From assembly GCA_963740605.1 (NCBI GenBank), contig CAVUFC010000022.1, positions 806,001-870,000 on the forward strand: DNA of 64,000 nt. The letters are read 5' to 3'. Shown here piece after piece: positions 7,969 through 16,594 of this stretch. The notes beneath the pieces were generated by a model. The model saw only the letters and a list, made by a program, of their open reading frames with translations, was not told where the DNA came from and ran no database searches. Every line of letters begins with the position of its first letter. Position 1 is the first letter of the stretch. This DNA is from DASSUW01 sp963740605 (GTDB lineage Bacteria > Actinomycetota > Thermoleophilia > Solirubrobacterales > Solirubrobacteraceae). Both the position numbers and the translations under genes were made by a program.

Positions 7969-8412
7969 ATGGCAACAGCACAGAAGCCGCGGCCGACCAA
8001 CCACTTCCGGCTGCAGATCGGCGGCCGTGAGGCGATCGGGCAGTTCCGCGAGGTCTCGGGCCTCGATTCCGAGCAGGAGATCATCGAGCAGAAGGAGGTC
8101 GACGCCAACGGCAACGTCTCCATCAAGAAGGTCCCCGGCAACCTCAAGTACTCGAACGTCGAGCTCAAGCGTGGAATCGACGTCGACAAGGCCTTGTGGG
8201 AGTGGCGCTACCAGGTCGAGACCCAGGGCCCCGACTCCGCCCGCACGGACTGCACGCTCGAGCTGATCGACTACGACGGGTCGCCGATCGCGACCTACAC
8301 GCTCCTGCAGGCGTGGCCCTCCAAGTACACCGGAGCGGCCATGAACGCCGGCTCGAACGAGGTCGCGGTCGAGGCGATGACGATCTGCCACGAGGGCTTC
8401 AAGCGAATGTGA
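7969..8412 (+). CDS. inner tube protein (Pvc1/Hcp-like)
   Basis: 147 residues. ATG 7969 follows aaaggag at 7951-7957. 'NHFRLQIGGREAIGQFREVS' then 'GLDSEQEIIEQKEVDANG' and 'NLKYSNVELKRGID' fit the T4 gp19-like tube family that forms stacked hexamer rings. The end 'SNEVAVEAMTICHEGFKRM' is the conserved last strand and helix. It lies 17 bases after the sheath stop, the normal order. It is the main inner tube subunit; the second tube-type gene at 10783 is more likely a tube-baseplate adaptor. Confidence 0.95.
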   Translation: MATAQKPRPTNHFRLQIGGREAIGQFREVSGLDSEQEIIEQKEVDANGNVSIKKVPGNLKYSNVELKRGIDVDKALWEWRYQVETQGPDSARTDCTLELIDYDGSPIATYTLLQAWPSKYTGAAMNAGSNEVAVEAMTICHEGFKRM

Positions 8413-8786
8413 TGCAGACCGAGTTCGTCTTCACGCTGCCGCAGGGCTACGTGGACGCCGCCGGCGCCGTGCACCGTGACGGCGTGATGCGCCTGGCGAC
8501 GGCGCGCGACGAGATCGAGCCTTTGCGCGACGCCGAGGTGCGTCGCAACGAGGCCTATCTCGCCGTGCTGTTGCTGTCGCGCGTCGTCGTGCGTCTCGGG
8601 AAGGTGTCCGAGATCACGCCGTCGGTGATCGAGGGGTTGTACGCCGCGGACTTCGACCATCTCCAGCGGTTGTACGAGCGCTTGAACACCGACGGCGAGG
8701 CGGTCGGCGCCGTCACGTGTCCGCACTGCTCACAGGCCTTCGAGGTCGATCTAACGGACATAGAGGACGGTCGATTGGGGGAATGA
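8412..8786 (+). CDS. eCIS tail assembly chaperone-like protein with CxxC motif
   Basis: 124 residues; the ATG shares a base with the tube stop (TGATG). It begins 'MQTEFVFTLPQGYVDAAGAV' and continues 'GVMRLATARDEIEPLRDAEV', as in the phage tail assembly proteins that sit between tube and spike genes in eCIS loci. The last third contains 'CPHCSQAFEVDLTD', a single CxxC knuckle. Thought to help tube or baseplate assembly rather than remain in the particle. The function comes from synteny and family resemblance. Confidence 0.8.
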   Translation: MQTEFVFTLPQGYVDAAGAVHRDGVMRLATARDEIEPLRDAEVRRNEAYLAVLLLSRVVVRLGKVSEITPSVIEGLYAADFDHLQRLYERLNTDGEAVGAVTCPHCSQAFEVDLTDIEDGRLGE

Positions 8787-8926
8787 CGCGGCCGTCTCCC
8801 GACCAGTTGCTCGGGGAGACGGCCCGCCTCGCCCATCACTTCCACTGGCCGCTCGACACGATCCTCGACCTCGAGCACCCGGACCGCCGGCGCTTCCTGC
8901 GTGAAGCCGACTCGCTCGCACCTTGA
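8783..8926 (+). CDS. DUF6760-like small eCIS protein
   Basis: 47 residues, overlapping the previous stop by four bases (ATGA). 'LLGETARLAHHFHWPLDTIL' followed by 'EHPDRRRFLREA' matches the tiny helical protein normally found right after the tail chaperone in eCIS operons, with its typical W-P and H-x-x-R-R-x-F/W pattern. Its role is unknown, probably assembly. The position supports the call despite the short length. Confidence 0.75.
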   Translation: MTRPSPDQLLGETARLAHHFHWPLDTILDLEHPDRRRFLREADSLAP

Positions 8927-8929
8927 CCC

Positions 8930-10786
8930 ATGGACCCGTCCCCGAACCCCACTGGTGGCCTCGCCCGGCTCATCGCGCCGGTCGGGCGACGCCTGCTCGG
9001 CCGCCACGCGCGGCTGATGCGGGCGAGCGGCCGGCGGCTGGGTGAGGCTGTGGCCGACCGGCACCAACCTCCCGCGCCCGCGGTGGCCGCACGCCGGCTC
9101 GCGCCCGTGCGGCTGGTCGCGCGCTCTCCCGCTCCGGCCCCGTCGGCCTCCGCCCCTTCGTGGGAACCCTCGGCGACGGAGAGCACGGTAATGCCGGGGA
9201 TCTCCGATTGGGCAGCGGAGTACCTGTTCGGCGACGTGGGCACCGCCGTGTCGTCCGGCGAGGCCTGGATGGGAGGCGCGAACCTCACCCCCCGCACACC
9301 GGAGGAGCGCCAGCTCTCCCGCCTGAAGCGAGGAGCCCCGGAGGTCGCCCGCGAGGCCAAGATCCTCGAGGCGGACGACACGGCACCGCCACCTCGCAGG
9401 CGCCTCGCGCGCCAGCCGGCGCCAACGCCACCAGAGGCCGCCGCAGACGAGTCTCCGGCCCCGCCCGCACACGAGTCTCCGGCCGCGCCCGCAGCTGAGG
9501 CTCCGGCCCCGCCCGCGGCCGAGTCTCCGGCCCCGCCCGCACACGAGTCTCCGGCCCCGCCCGCACACGAGTCTCCGGCCCCGCCCGCACACGAGTCTCC
9601 GGCCCCGCCCGCACACGAGTCTCCGGCCCCGCCCGCGGCCGAGTCTCCCGCCGCGCCCACGCGGGCAACGGTGTCTCGCGTGGCACGCGACGTCGCGCGC
9701 GCGGCCGCCCCGGTGCGACCTGCGGTGCGTCGAGTCGCGCGCCCGGCGCCGCCGGTGCGTCCGGCCGAGGCAGCGTCGCAGCCGGCGAAGCCATCACTGC
9801 TGCGCCGCATCGCCGATCGACTGCGCGGCGAGACGGCGCCAGCGGAGCCGCCGGCGCAGGCCGGGGCGGTCACGAGTCATCGCGCCGAGATGCGCCGCGG
9901 GCAGATCGCGTCACTGGCGCGGCAGCCGGCGGCGCCGCCGCTCGCCGCGACCGCGCCGAACGAGACCGCACCTCTCGCGGCCGGACAACCGGAGGATCTC
10001 GGCGTCGAGTTCGTGGAGACGGAGACGTCGCCGGTGGGGGTCGCGCGCGTCGAGCGGGCGCCGCTGGAGATTCCGACTCTGCAGGAGGCGCCTGGCGAGA
10101 CGGTGTCCGAGGAAGGCCCGGGCGGCGAGACGCCGCGTGTGGACAGCGTGTCGGCCGAGATCCCACCGACGGAGAGGGCGCCGAAGGCGATCACGCCGGC
10201 GGGGACGGCGCCCGTGGAGATCGCGCGGGTGGAGAGAGCGCCGGTGGGAAAGGCGCCGGTGGGAAAGGCGCCGGTGGAGATCGCGCGAGTGGAGAGAGCG
10301 CCGGGGGAGAGAGCGCCGGTGGAGAGAGCGCCGGTGGAGAGAGCGCCGGCGGAGATGGCGCGGGCGGAGATGGCGGCGGTGGGGAGCCGCGTGGTCTCGC
10401 CGCCCGCGCAGGCGCGGCCTCGGGTCGGGCTCCAGCGGGCCGCACGCGAGGCATCGGACACCTCGCAGAGGCTCGCGGGCACGGACCCGGTCCGGCTCGC
10501 GCGCGCTCTCGGGACCGACGTGCAGGTCGATGAGGCCGGGAATCAGACCGTGGAGATGCCGCCGGCGCCGTTCTCGACCGCGCCGCGGACGGTCACGCGT
10601 GCGCTGGCAGAGGAGTCCGTGCCCGCCGCGGAGGCGGCGTCGACCACGGCCGCCACACCCCCGGCCGCCGCGCCGACACCGCAGGCCGTCGACATCGACC
10701 AGATCACCGAGACCGTCATCGACAACATCCGCCGCGAGCTCCTCGTCGAGCGTGAGCAGGCGGGCGGACCCATGGATCTCCTATGA
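8930..10786 (+). CDS. long proline/alanine-rich repeat protein of the eCIS operon
   Basis: 618 residues, mostly low complexity. The N-terminus (1-60) is strongly basic. Residues 85-125 contain a compact 'VMPGISDWAAEYLFG' and 'MGGANLTPRTPEERQL'. Residues 174-245 are nine 8-residue repeats of the E-S-P-A-P-P-A-H type, and about 410-485 carry 5-residue E-R-A-P-V repeats. The last 35 residues 'VDIDQITETVIDNIRRELLV' plus an acidic/basic tail form a helix resembling the conserved C-terminus of proteins at this position in other actinobacterial eCIS loci. I infer a flexible structural or tethering protein. It could replace the missing tape measure, but Pro-rich repeats are unlike the usual helical ones. 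Confidence 0.75.
   Translation: MDPSPNPTGGLARLIAPVGRRLLGRHARLMRASGRRLGEAVADRHQPPAPAVAARRLAPVRLVARSPAPAPSASAPSWEPSATESTVMPGISDWAAEYLFGDVGTAVSSGEAWMGGANLTPRTPEERQLSRLKRGAPEVAREAKILEADDTAPPPRRRLARQPAPTPPEAAADESPAPPAHESPAAPAAEAPAPPAAESPAPPAHESPAPPAHESPAPPAHESPAPPAHESPAPPAAESPAAPTRATVSRVARDVARAAAPVRPAVRRVARPAPPVRPAEAASQPAKPSLLRRIADRLRGETAPAEPPAQAGAVTSHRAEMRRGQIASLARQPAAPPLAATAPNETAPLAAGQPEDLGVEFVETETSPVGVARVERAPLEIPTLQEAPGETVSEEGPGGETPRVDSVSAEIPPTERAPKAITPAGTAPVEIARVERAPVGKAPVGKAPVEIARVERAPGERAPVERAPVERAPAEMARAEMAAVGSRVVSPPAQARPRVGLQRAAREASDTSQRLAGTDPVRLARALGTDVQVDEAGNQTVEMPPAPFSTAPRTVTRALAEESVPAAEAASTTAATPPAAAPTPQAVDIDQITETVIDNIRRELLVEREQAGGPMDLL
9449..9664 (+). repeat. nine tandem 24-base coding repeats
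   Basis: Unit gagtctccggccccgcccgc plus acac or ggcc, encoding E-S-P-A-P-P-A-H/A. Several central copies are identical at the DNA level, so copy number has probably changed recently by slippage or unequal crossing-over. All units are in frame with the surrounding gene. Confidence 0.9.
10171..10381 (+). repeat. tandem 15-base coding repeats
   Basis: Units related to gtggagagagcgccg, encoding V-E-R-A-P with variants G-K-A-P-V and E-I-A-R-V. Less regular than the first array but also in frame, in the same protein. Confidence 0.8.
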
Positions 10787-11235
10787 CCCTCAGAGCCGTC
10801 ACCAAGGGCTCGCCCCAGCCCGATCCCGTCGCCGAGCTGCGCTTCAAGGTGGAGCTCCAGCCCGACCTCAACATCGGCCGCTTCTCCGAGTGCACGGGCA
10901 TCTCGGTCGAGGTCGAGACGAAGGAGTACATGGAGGGCGGCGCCAACGACTTCGTCCACAAGCTGCCGACGCGTGTCAAGTACCCGAACATCGTTCTCAA
11001 GCGCGGCGTCACGCACGAGGAGGCGCTGCTCCAGTGGTTCATGGAGAGCCGGTACACGCCCACGCGCCGCGACATGACGATCAGTCTGTTCGGCCCGGGA
11101 ACCAAGCTCGTCCGCAGCTGGGTGTTCATGAACGCCTACCCGGTGAAGTGGACCGGCCCGAACCTCAACGCCAACTCGAACAGCGTCGCCGTCGAGCAGC
11201 TCGAGATCGTGCACAACGGACTCCGGGTGGTCTAG
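10783..11235 (+). CDS. second tube-type protein, probable tube-baseplate adaptor (Pvc5-like)
   Basis: 150 residues; ATG 10783 overlaps the previous stop. 'ELRFKVELQPDLNIGRFSEC', 'VKYPNIVLKRGVTHEEALLQ' and 'SNSVAVEQLEIVHNGLRVV' show the same tube fold as the gene at 7969, but its place immediately before the LysM hub spacer is that of the eCIS tube initiator. It probably forms the first ring on the baseplate hub. Confidence 0.9.
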   Translation: MTLRAVTKGSPQPDPVAELRFKVELQPDLNIGRFSECTGISVEVETKEYMEGGANDFVHKLPTRVKYPNIVLKRGVTHEEALLQWFMESRYTPTRRDMTISLFGPGTKLVRSWVFMNAYPVKWTGPNLNANSNSVAVEQLEIVHNGLRVV

Positions 11236-11241
11236 CGCCAG

Positions 11242-11931
11242 ATGCCTCCGAGCTACCCCCCGGGATTCAAGAAGGCCGAGCTGGCGATCGAGGGCGGCGA
11301 GACGATCCCCGTCCTCTTCAACCCGACCGAGTACTCGATCACCAAGACCAACGCCTGGAACTTCAAGGAGGTCCAGGGCCAGTCGCTCCCGCCGCCGGAG
11401 TTCGGCGGCGGCGCGCCGCGTCTCTTGAGCCTGTCGCTGCTGCTCGACGCCTCCCTGCTCCAGGGCAGCCAGACCGTCAAGGACATCACCGACAAGCTGT
11501 TCAAAATGATGGAGGTGGGCGACGGCCAGCCGGCCGGCGGCAAGCGCGCGTCCCCGCCGAAGGTGACGTTCCGCTGGGGCGCCGTCGACACGTTCCTCGC
11601 CGTCTGCACCTCGCTCACCGTCGCCTACCAGCTGTTCGAGCCCAACGGCGTGCCGATCCGCGCGGACGTCAAGATCGACCTCAAGCAGGCCGAGCCCGCC
11701 AGCACGGCCAGCGCGTCGAGCGCGAAGAAGGGCACCAACCCGACGACCCGCGCCCAGGCCGGCCACGGCGTCCACACGGTGCAGGACGGCGACAGCCTGC
11801 CGGCAATCGCCTATCGCGCGTACGGCGACGCCACCCGCTGGCGCGTGATCGCCGAGGCCAACGGGATCGACAACCCACTGCACGTCCGCCGCGGCGCCGC
11901 GCTGATCGTCCCGACCCTGGAGTCCGGATGA
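11242..11931 (+). CDS. LysM-domain baseplate hub spacer (Pvc7-like)
   Basis: 229 residues from ATG 11242. The N-terminal part 'MPPSYPPGFKKAELAIEGGE' and 'PVLFNPTEYSITKTNAWNFK' is typical of the eCIS/T4 gp53-like spacer. A low-complexity Ala/Ser/Lys linker precedes a C-terminal LysM module: 'HTVQDGDSLPAIAYRAYGDA' and 'RWRVIAEANGID' to 'GAALIVPTL'. In phage tails this protein clamps the hub to the tube and baseplate, so the LysM here is structural rather than wall-targeting. The stop overlaps the next ATG. Confidence 0.92.
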   Translation: MPPSYPPGFKKAELAIEGGETIPVLFNPTEYSITKTNAWNFKEVQGQSLPPPEFGGGAPRLLSLSLLLDASLLQGSQTVKDITDKLFKMMEVGDGQPAGGKRASPPKVTFRWGAVDTFLAVCTSLTVAYQLFEPNGVPIRADVKIDLKQAEPASTASASSAKKGTNPTTRAQAGHGVHTVQDGDSLPAIAYRAYGDATRWRVIAEANGIDNPLHVRRGAALIVPTLESG

Positions 11932-13586
11932 CCACCAAGCCGACCGCCGCGGTCAAGATCCTCGTCAACGGATCCGAGCTCGAGGCCGACAAGCTGCTCG
12001 ACGTCCAGGTCCGCGACAGCGTGCTGCTGCCCGACACCGCGGTCGTCCGCGTCCGCGACCCGGACGCCGCCGCGCTCACGAGCACCTTCAAGCTCGGCGA
12101 CCCGCTCGAGGTCGACTTCGGCGCCGCCGAGGAGGACACCGTCCTGCCCGTCTTCAAGGGCGAGATCGTCGTGCTCGAGCCCGAGTTCGGCCAGGGCGAC
12201 TGCATCGTCGCCGCCCGCGCCTACGACCGTGGCTGGCGCCTGAACCGCCAGCGGCAGAGCCGCACGTTCCAGAACCAGACGGCCGAGGACATGGTCAAGA
12301 CCGTCGCGAGCGCGTGCGGCCTCAACCCTGGCGAGATCGAGAGCACCGGCGCGGTCCACGACTTCTTCCAGCAGAGCATGGAGACCGACTGGGAGTTCTG
12401 CTGGCGGCTGGCGACGATGTACGACTTCGAGTTCGTCGTCGCCGACCAGGACTTCCACTTCCGCAAGCGCACGCAGCAGCCCGCGGCGGTCACGCTCACG
12501 TGGGGCGAGAAGGCCAGCCTGATCTCGCTCAAGCCGCGGATGAGCGGCGTCGGCCAGGTCAAGGACGTCACGGTCGCGGGCCACGATCCGAAGGCGGCGC
12601 AGCCGCTGGTCGGCCGCGCGAGCGCACCCCAGATGGCGGGGACGTCGCAGGCGGTGCAGAGTCGCAACGGAGCGGTCGGCTCGCTCGACGGCGGAAGCGT
12701 CGTCGTCGCCGACCGCGTCGTCACGACCCAGGGCGAGGCCGACAAGGTCGCGCAGAGCACGCTCGACCGGCTCGCGAAGTCGTTCGTCGAGGCCGAGGGC
12801 AAGGCGTTCGGCAATCCGGGCCTGCGCGCGGGCGCCACGGTCAAGCTCGACAACGTCGGCCAGTTCAGCGGCGAGTACGTGCTCGCCCAGACCACGCACA
12901 CCTACCGCGGCGGCAGCGGCTACCTGACCGCGTTCACGATCTCCGGCCGCACCGCCCACACGTTCTCCGACCTGCTCAAGCGCGACAGCAACGACTGGGC
13001 GTCCTCGCTCGTCGTCGGCGTCGTCACCAACAACAACGACCCGGACGGGATGGGTCGCGTGCGCGTGAAGTTCCCGGCGCTGGGCGACAACATCGAGGGC
13101 TGGTGGGCACGCGTGGCGACGATCAACGCCGCCAAGGACCGCGGCCTGTTCATGCTCCCGCAGCCGGGCGACGAGGTCGTCGTCGCGTTCGAGCACGGCG
13201 ACCCGCGCCGGCCGTTCGTGCTCGGCTCGCTCTACACCGGCCAGGACAAGGTCCCGGACGATCTGCACGACAAGCAGGAGCGCAAGTCGGCCCTCGGGAT
13301 CAAGTCCGACCACAAGCTCCACCTCGAGGGCAAGCAAGCGATCACCCTGCGCACCGGCGAGAAGCTCGTGATCGAGGTCAACCGCGACGGCCGCAACGGC
13401 ACCGGCGACGCGACGCTCGACGCCAAGGGCAAGATCGAGATCAGCGCCGATCAGACGGTCCACATCAGCGGCGCGACGGGCGTGACCGTCGAGTCGCGCG
13501 GCCCGCTCAAGCTCTCCGGCGCGTCGGTGGACATCAACGCCGTCGGCGCCGTCAACGTCAGCGGAGCGGTGATCAACCTTGGCTGA
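11928..13586 (+). CDS. VgrG-like spike/hub protein (Pvc8-like)
   Basis: 552 residues; ATG 11928 overlaps the previous stop (ATGA). Residues about 1-350 are the gpD/gp27-like hub ('FQNQTAEDMVKTVASACGLN', 'DFFQQSMETDWEFCWRLATM'). An OB-fold of gp5 type follows ('VVTNNNDPDGMGRVRVKFPA', 'GWWARV', 'GDEVVVAFEHGDPRRPFVLG'), then a repetitive beta-helix ('IEISADQTVHISGATGVTVE') that forms the needle. The protein ends without a PAAR domain; a separate PAAR protein encoded at 26359-26718 can cap the needle. Confidence 0.95.
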   Translation: MTTKPTAAVKILVNGSELEADKLLDVQVRDSVLLPDTAVVRVRDPDAAALTSTFKLGDPLEVDFGAAEEDTVLPVFKGEIVVLEPEFGQGDCIVAARAYDRGWRLNRQRQSRTFQNQTAEDMVKTVASACGLNPGEIESTGAVHDFFQQSMETDWEFCWRLATMYDFEFVVADQDFHFRKRTQQPAAVTLTWGEKASLISLKPRMSGVGQVKDVTVAGHDPKAAQPLVGRASAPQMAGTSQAVQSRNGAVGSLDGGSVVVADRVVTTQGEADKVAQSTLDRLAKSFVEAEGKAFGNPGLRAGATVKLDNVGQFSGEYVLAQTTHTYRGGSGYLTAFTISGRTAHTFSDLLKRDSNDWASSLVVGVVTNNNDPDGMGRVRVKFPALGDNIEGWWARVATINAAKDRGLFMLPQPGDEVVVAFEHGDPRRPFVLGSLYTGQDKVPDDLHDKQERKSALGIKSDHKLHLEGKQAITLRTGEKLVIEVNRDGRNGTGDATLDAKGKIEISADQTVHISGATGVTVESRGPLKLSGASVDINAVGAVNVSGAVINLG

Positions 13587-13974
13587 CATCCTCGGCTCGG
13601 GCATCGCGTTCCCGCTGCAGGTCGACCGCCGCGGCGGCCTCGCGCTGGCCCGCGACGAGACCGACATCGACCAGGCGATCGAGCTGATCCTCGGCACCGC
13701 GCCGGGCGAGCGGCCGATGCGGCCCGAGTTCGGCTGCGGTGTACACGACTTCGTGTTCGACACGATCGACGCCGGCACCGTCGCGCGCATGGAGACCGAG
13801 ATCCGCGGCGCGCTCGACCGCTGGGAGCCGCGCGTCGAGGTGAGCGACGTGCAGTTCGACCTCGACGGCGCCGACACCGGCCGGCTGCTGATCCAGATCG
13901 CCTACCGCATCCGCGCGACCAACCACATGCGCAACCTCGTCTACCCCTTCTACGTGATCCCCGCCGAAGAATGA
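13579..13974 (+). CDS. gp25-like baseplate wedge protein (Pvc9-like)
   Basis: 131 residues. It starts at TTG 13579, overlapping the VgrG-like gene by eight bases; no ATG or GTG fits the conserved N-terminus 'ILGSGIAFPLQVDRRGGLAL' better. The gpW/gp25 lysozyme-like wedge motif is clear: 'ELILGTAPGERPMRPEFGCG' followed by 'VHDFVFDTID'. This glycine-rich EPR-type region nucleates sheath polymerisation from the baseplate. Confidence 0.93.
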   Translation: MADILGSGIAFPLQVDRRGGLALARDETDIDQAIELILGTAPGERPMRPEFGCGVHDFVFDTIDAGTVARMETEIRGALDRWEPRVEVSDVQFDLDGADTGRLLIQIAYRIRATNHMRNLVYPFYVIPAEE

Positions 13975-15968
13975 GACTCCCCGAGATCCAGCTCGACGAC
14001 CGCCGCTTCCAGGACCTCATCTCCGAGGCCCGGATGCGCATCAACCGCTCGTGCCCGGAGTGGACCGAGCACAACGTCTCCGACCCCGGCATCACGCTGA
14101 TCGAGCTGTTCGCGTGGATGACCGAGATGACGATCTACCGGCTCAACCGGGTGCCGGACAAGCTCCACGTCGCGCTGCTCGAGCTGCTCGGGATCCGGCT
14201 CGACGGCCCGAGCGCCGCGCGCACCGCGCTGCGCCTCCGGCTCGCCGGCCCCGCCACCGAGGCGGTGACGATCCCCGGCGGCGCGACCGAGGTCGGCACC
14301 CCGCGCACGCCCACCGAGGAATCGATCATCTTCCAGGTCGACGAGGACTTCACGATCCCGCCGGCCCGGCCGGTCGCGTACGTGGTCCAGCGCGGCGACC
14401 AGTTCAAGGACGTCGGCCTCGCCGACGGCGAGGCGCGCCCGCAGGGGCCGGACCAGCTGCCGTTCGGCTCGCCGCCCGCGGTCGGCGACGCGCTCTACCT
14501 CGGCTTCGAGGAGCCGATCGGACGGCTCTTGATGCAGGTCGACGTCGACGCCTCGCAGGCGCGCGGCACCGGCGTGAACCCCGACGACCCGCCGCTGCGC
14601 TGGGAGGTCTCGCAGGGCGACGCCCGCTGGGAGGAGGCGACCGTGCTCGAGGACCTCACGGGCGGCTTCAACTATGGCGCCGGGACGGTGGAGCTCGAAC
14701 TGCCGCCACGGTCGGCGATCGAGCCGCGCGAAGGCCACCGGCTGCACTGGCTGCGCTGCCGCGTCGACGACCGCACCCGCCACGGCGGCGAGGTCACCAA
14801 GAAGTACACCGAGCCGCCGTCGATCTACTCGATCACCGCGGCCCCGATCGGCGCGCGCCTCCCGTCGACGCACGCCTCGCACGAGGAGCGCGAGGTGGTC
14901 GGCACGTCCGACGGCACGCCCGGCCAGATCCATCCGCTGCGCCACCGCCCGGTCCTCAAGCCACACACCGGCGAGACGCTCGAGGTGCAGGACCCCGAGT
15001 CGGGCGACTGGGCGACGTGGGAGCTGCGCGAGGACTTCGTCGGCTCCTCCGAGCTCGACCGCCACTTCGCGCTCGACCTCGTGAGCGGCTCGGTCGAGCT
15101 CGGCCCCGCGATCCGAGAAACCGACGGCGGCTGGACGCAGTACGGCGCGGTGCCGCCGAAGGGCGCGGTGCTGCGCTTCACCGGCTACCGCCACGGCGGC
15201 GGCCGCCAGGGCAATGTCACGGCGGGAACGCTGAGCGTGCTCAAGAGCGCGATCCCCGGGGTCGACACGGTCACGAACCCGGACCCGGCGGTCGGCGGCG
15301 TCGACGCCGAGGACATCGAGCACGCGCGCCAGCGCGCGTCGATGGAGATCCGGTCGCGCTACCGCGCGGTCACCGCCGAGGACTTCGAGTTCCTGGCCGG
15401 CGAGGCATCGCCGCGGATCGCCCGCGCCGTCTGCATCCCGCCGAGCGACGGCGGGCCGGTGCGGCTGCACCTGCTCCCGCGCGTGTATCCCGCCGACCGC
15501 CTGCTCGCCTACAACGAGCTGCTGCCCGACGAGGAACTGATGCAAGAGGTGCAGCAGTACCTGGACGAGCGGCGGCTGATCGGCACGACGGTCGATCTCG
15601 TGCCGTGCCGCTTCCGCGGGCTGTCGGTGGTGATCGACCTTCAGGCGGCGCCGCTCGCCGACACCGCGCGCGTGTCCGAGGACGTCGAGCACGCGCTCTA
15701 CACGTACCTGAACCCGCTCGTCGGCGGCTACGCCGGCGGCCCAGGGAGCGGCTGGGCATTCGGCCGCGCGCTCAACCAGGGCGAGCTGTACGGGATCGTC
15801 CACGCCGTCCCGGGCGTCGAGTTCGTGAAGATCCTGCGGATCTACGAGACGGACCTCGCGACCGGCGTGCAGGCCTCCAAGCCGGCCGGGACGCACATCC
15901 TGCTCGAGCCCGACGAGCTGATCGCCTCGGCCCGCCACATCGTCAAGGTCAAGCACCGGGAGGACTGA
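13971..15968 (+). CDS. baseplate assembly protein J-like (Pvc11-like)
   Basis: 665 residues, overlapping the gp25 stop. 'MRLPEIQLDDRRFQDLISEA' and 'VSDPGITLIELFAWMTEMTI' followed by 'YRLNRVPDKLHVALLELLG' are hallmark eCIS gpJ sequences. The C-terminal half contains the conserved 'AVTAEDFEFLAGEASPRIAR' and 'YLDERRLIGTTVDLV' and ends 'YTYLNPLVGGYAGGPGSGW'. It forms the wedge arms of the baseplate with tail protein I encoded next. The length fits minimal actinobacterial versions. Confidence 0.94.
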   Translation: MRLPEIQLDDRRFQDLISEARMRINRSCPEWTEHNVSDPGITLIELFAWMTEMTIYRLNRVPDKLHVALLELLGIRLDGPSAARTALRLRLAGPATEAVTIPGGATEVGTPRTPTEESIIFQVDEDFTIPPARPVAYVVQRGDQFKDVGLADGEARPQGPDQLPFGSPPAVGDALYLGFEEPIGRLLMQVDVDASQARGTGVNPDDPPLRWEVSQGDARWEEATVLEDLTGGFNYGAGTVELELPPRSAIEPREGHRLHWLRCRVDDRTRHGGEVTKKYTEPPSIYSITAAPIGARLPSTHASHEEREVVGTSDGTPGQIHPLRHRPVLKPHTGETLEVQDPESGDWATWELREDFVGSSELDRHFALDLVSGSVELGPAIRETDGGWTQYGAVPPKGAVLRFTGYRHGGGRQGNVTAGTLSVLKSAIPGVDTVTNPDPAVGGVDAEDIEHARQRASMEIRSRYRAVTAEDFEFLAGEASPRIARAVCIPPSDGGPVRLHLLPRVYPADRLLAYNELLPDEELMQEVQQYLDERRLIGTTVDLVPCRFRGLSVVIDLQAAPLADTARVSEDVEHALYTYLNPLVGGYAGGPGSGWAFGRALNQGELYGIVHAVPGVEFVKILRIYETDLATGVQASKPAGTHILLEPDELIASARHIVKVKHRED

Positions 15969-16594
15969 TGGCGGGCGGCAACGGTGAATACCGGACGTTC
16001 AGCGGAGCGGGCTTCGGCACGCTGCTGATTCAGCTCAGCGAGGGCACGAAGCCGACCCCGCCAGTCGCCTCCAGCCGCGGCTACCTGCGCGGCGGGCTGC
16101 CCGCGATCTACCAGGACGGCGACTTCGGGATGCGCTTCGTCGGCGCGCTCGAGGAGATGCTCGACCCGATCGTCGCGATCCTCGACACGCTGCCCGCGCA
16201 CTTCGATCCCGACCTCGCGCCGCGCGACACGCTCAACCTGATGGCGGCGTGGCTGGGGATCGAGCTCGACGAGTCCCAGGCCCTGCGCCACCAGCGCGAG
16301 ATGGTGCGCCGCTGCGCCGAGCTCGGCCGCCGGCGCGGGACGGTCCGCGGCCTCGAGCTCGCGCTCGAGCTGCACTTCCCGGACGTGCCGCTGCGGGTCG
16401 AGGACCAGGGCAGTGTCCGCTGGTCGCTCGCCGCCGACGAGACGCCGGCGGAGGCGCCGCCGCCGTCGTTCGTCGTCTACTGCGACACGCCGGTCGCCGA
16501 CACGACGCAGGCGGCGATCGCCCGCTGCATCGAGCACTTCAAGCCCGTGCAGGCCGGCTACCGGCTGCGCGTGCGCAAGGAGCCGTCGAAGTGA
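15968..16594 (+). CDS. phage tail protein I-like baseplate component (Pvc12-like)
   Basis: 208 residues; the ATG shares a base with the gpJ stop. 'SRGYLRGGLPAIYQDGDFGM' then 'RFVGALEEMLDPIVAILDTL' and 'LPAHFDPDLAPRDTLNLMAA' followed by 'WLGIELDE' is the standard tail-protein-I signature of eCIS. 'RRRGTVRGLELALELHF' and a C-terminal 'IEHFKPVQAGYRLRVRKE' follow. It dimerises with gpJ to build the baseplate wedge. Confidence 0.93.
   Translation: MAGGNGEYRTFSGAGFGTLLIQLSEGTKPTPPVASSRGYLRGGLPAIYQDGDFGMRFVGALEEMLDPIVAILDTLPAHFDPDLAPRDTLNLMAAWLGIELDESQALRHQREMVRRCAELGRRRGTVRGLELALELHFPDVPLRVEDQGSVRWSLAADETPAEAPPPSFVVYCDTPVADTTQAAIARCIEHFKPVQAGYRLRVRKEPSK

Noticed and set aside
5711..7981. Very long open frame on the minus strand opposite the sheath and Pvc16-like genes
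   Set aside because: Composition is Arg/Leu/Val/His-rich with no motif, a typical shadow of high-GC coding sequence; the plus-strand proteins are clearly homologous to known families.
9449..10381. Regular 24- and 15-base repeats that could suggest a CRISPR array
   Set aside because: Units are contiguous without spacers, in frame and encode simple Pro/Ala-rich peptides.
11811..13877. Long minus-strand frame opposite the VgrG-like gene
   Set aside because: Antisense shadow; the plus strand carries spike and gp25 motifs throughout.
5092..16594. Prophage or type VI secretion system
   Set aside because: No capsid, portal, terminase, integrase or lysis genes, and no TssB/C pair, ClpV, TssM or TssJ. 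Pvc16, the DUF6760-like gene and gene order are eCIS-specific.
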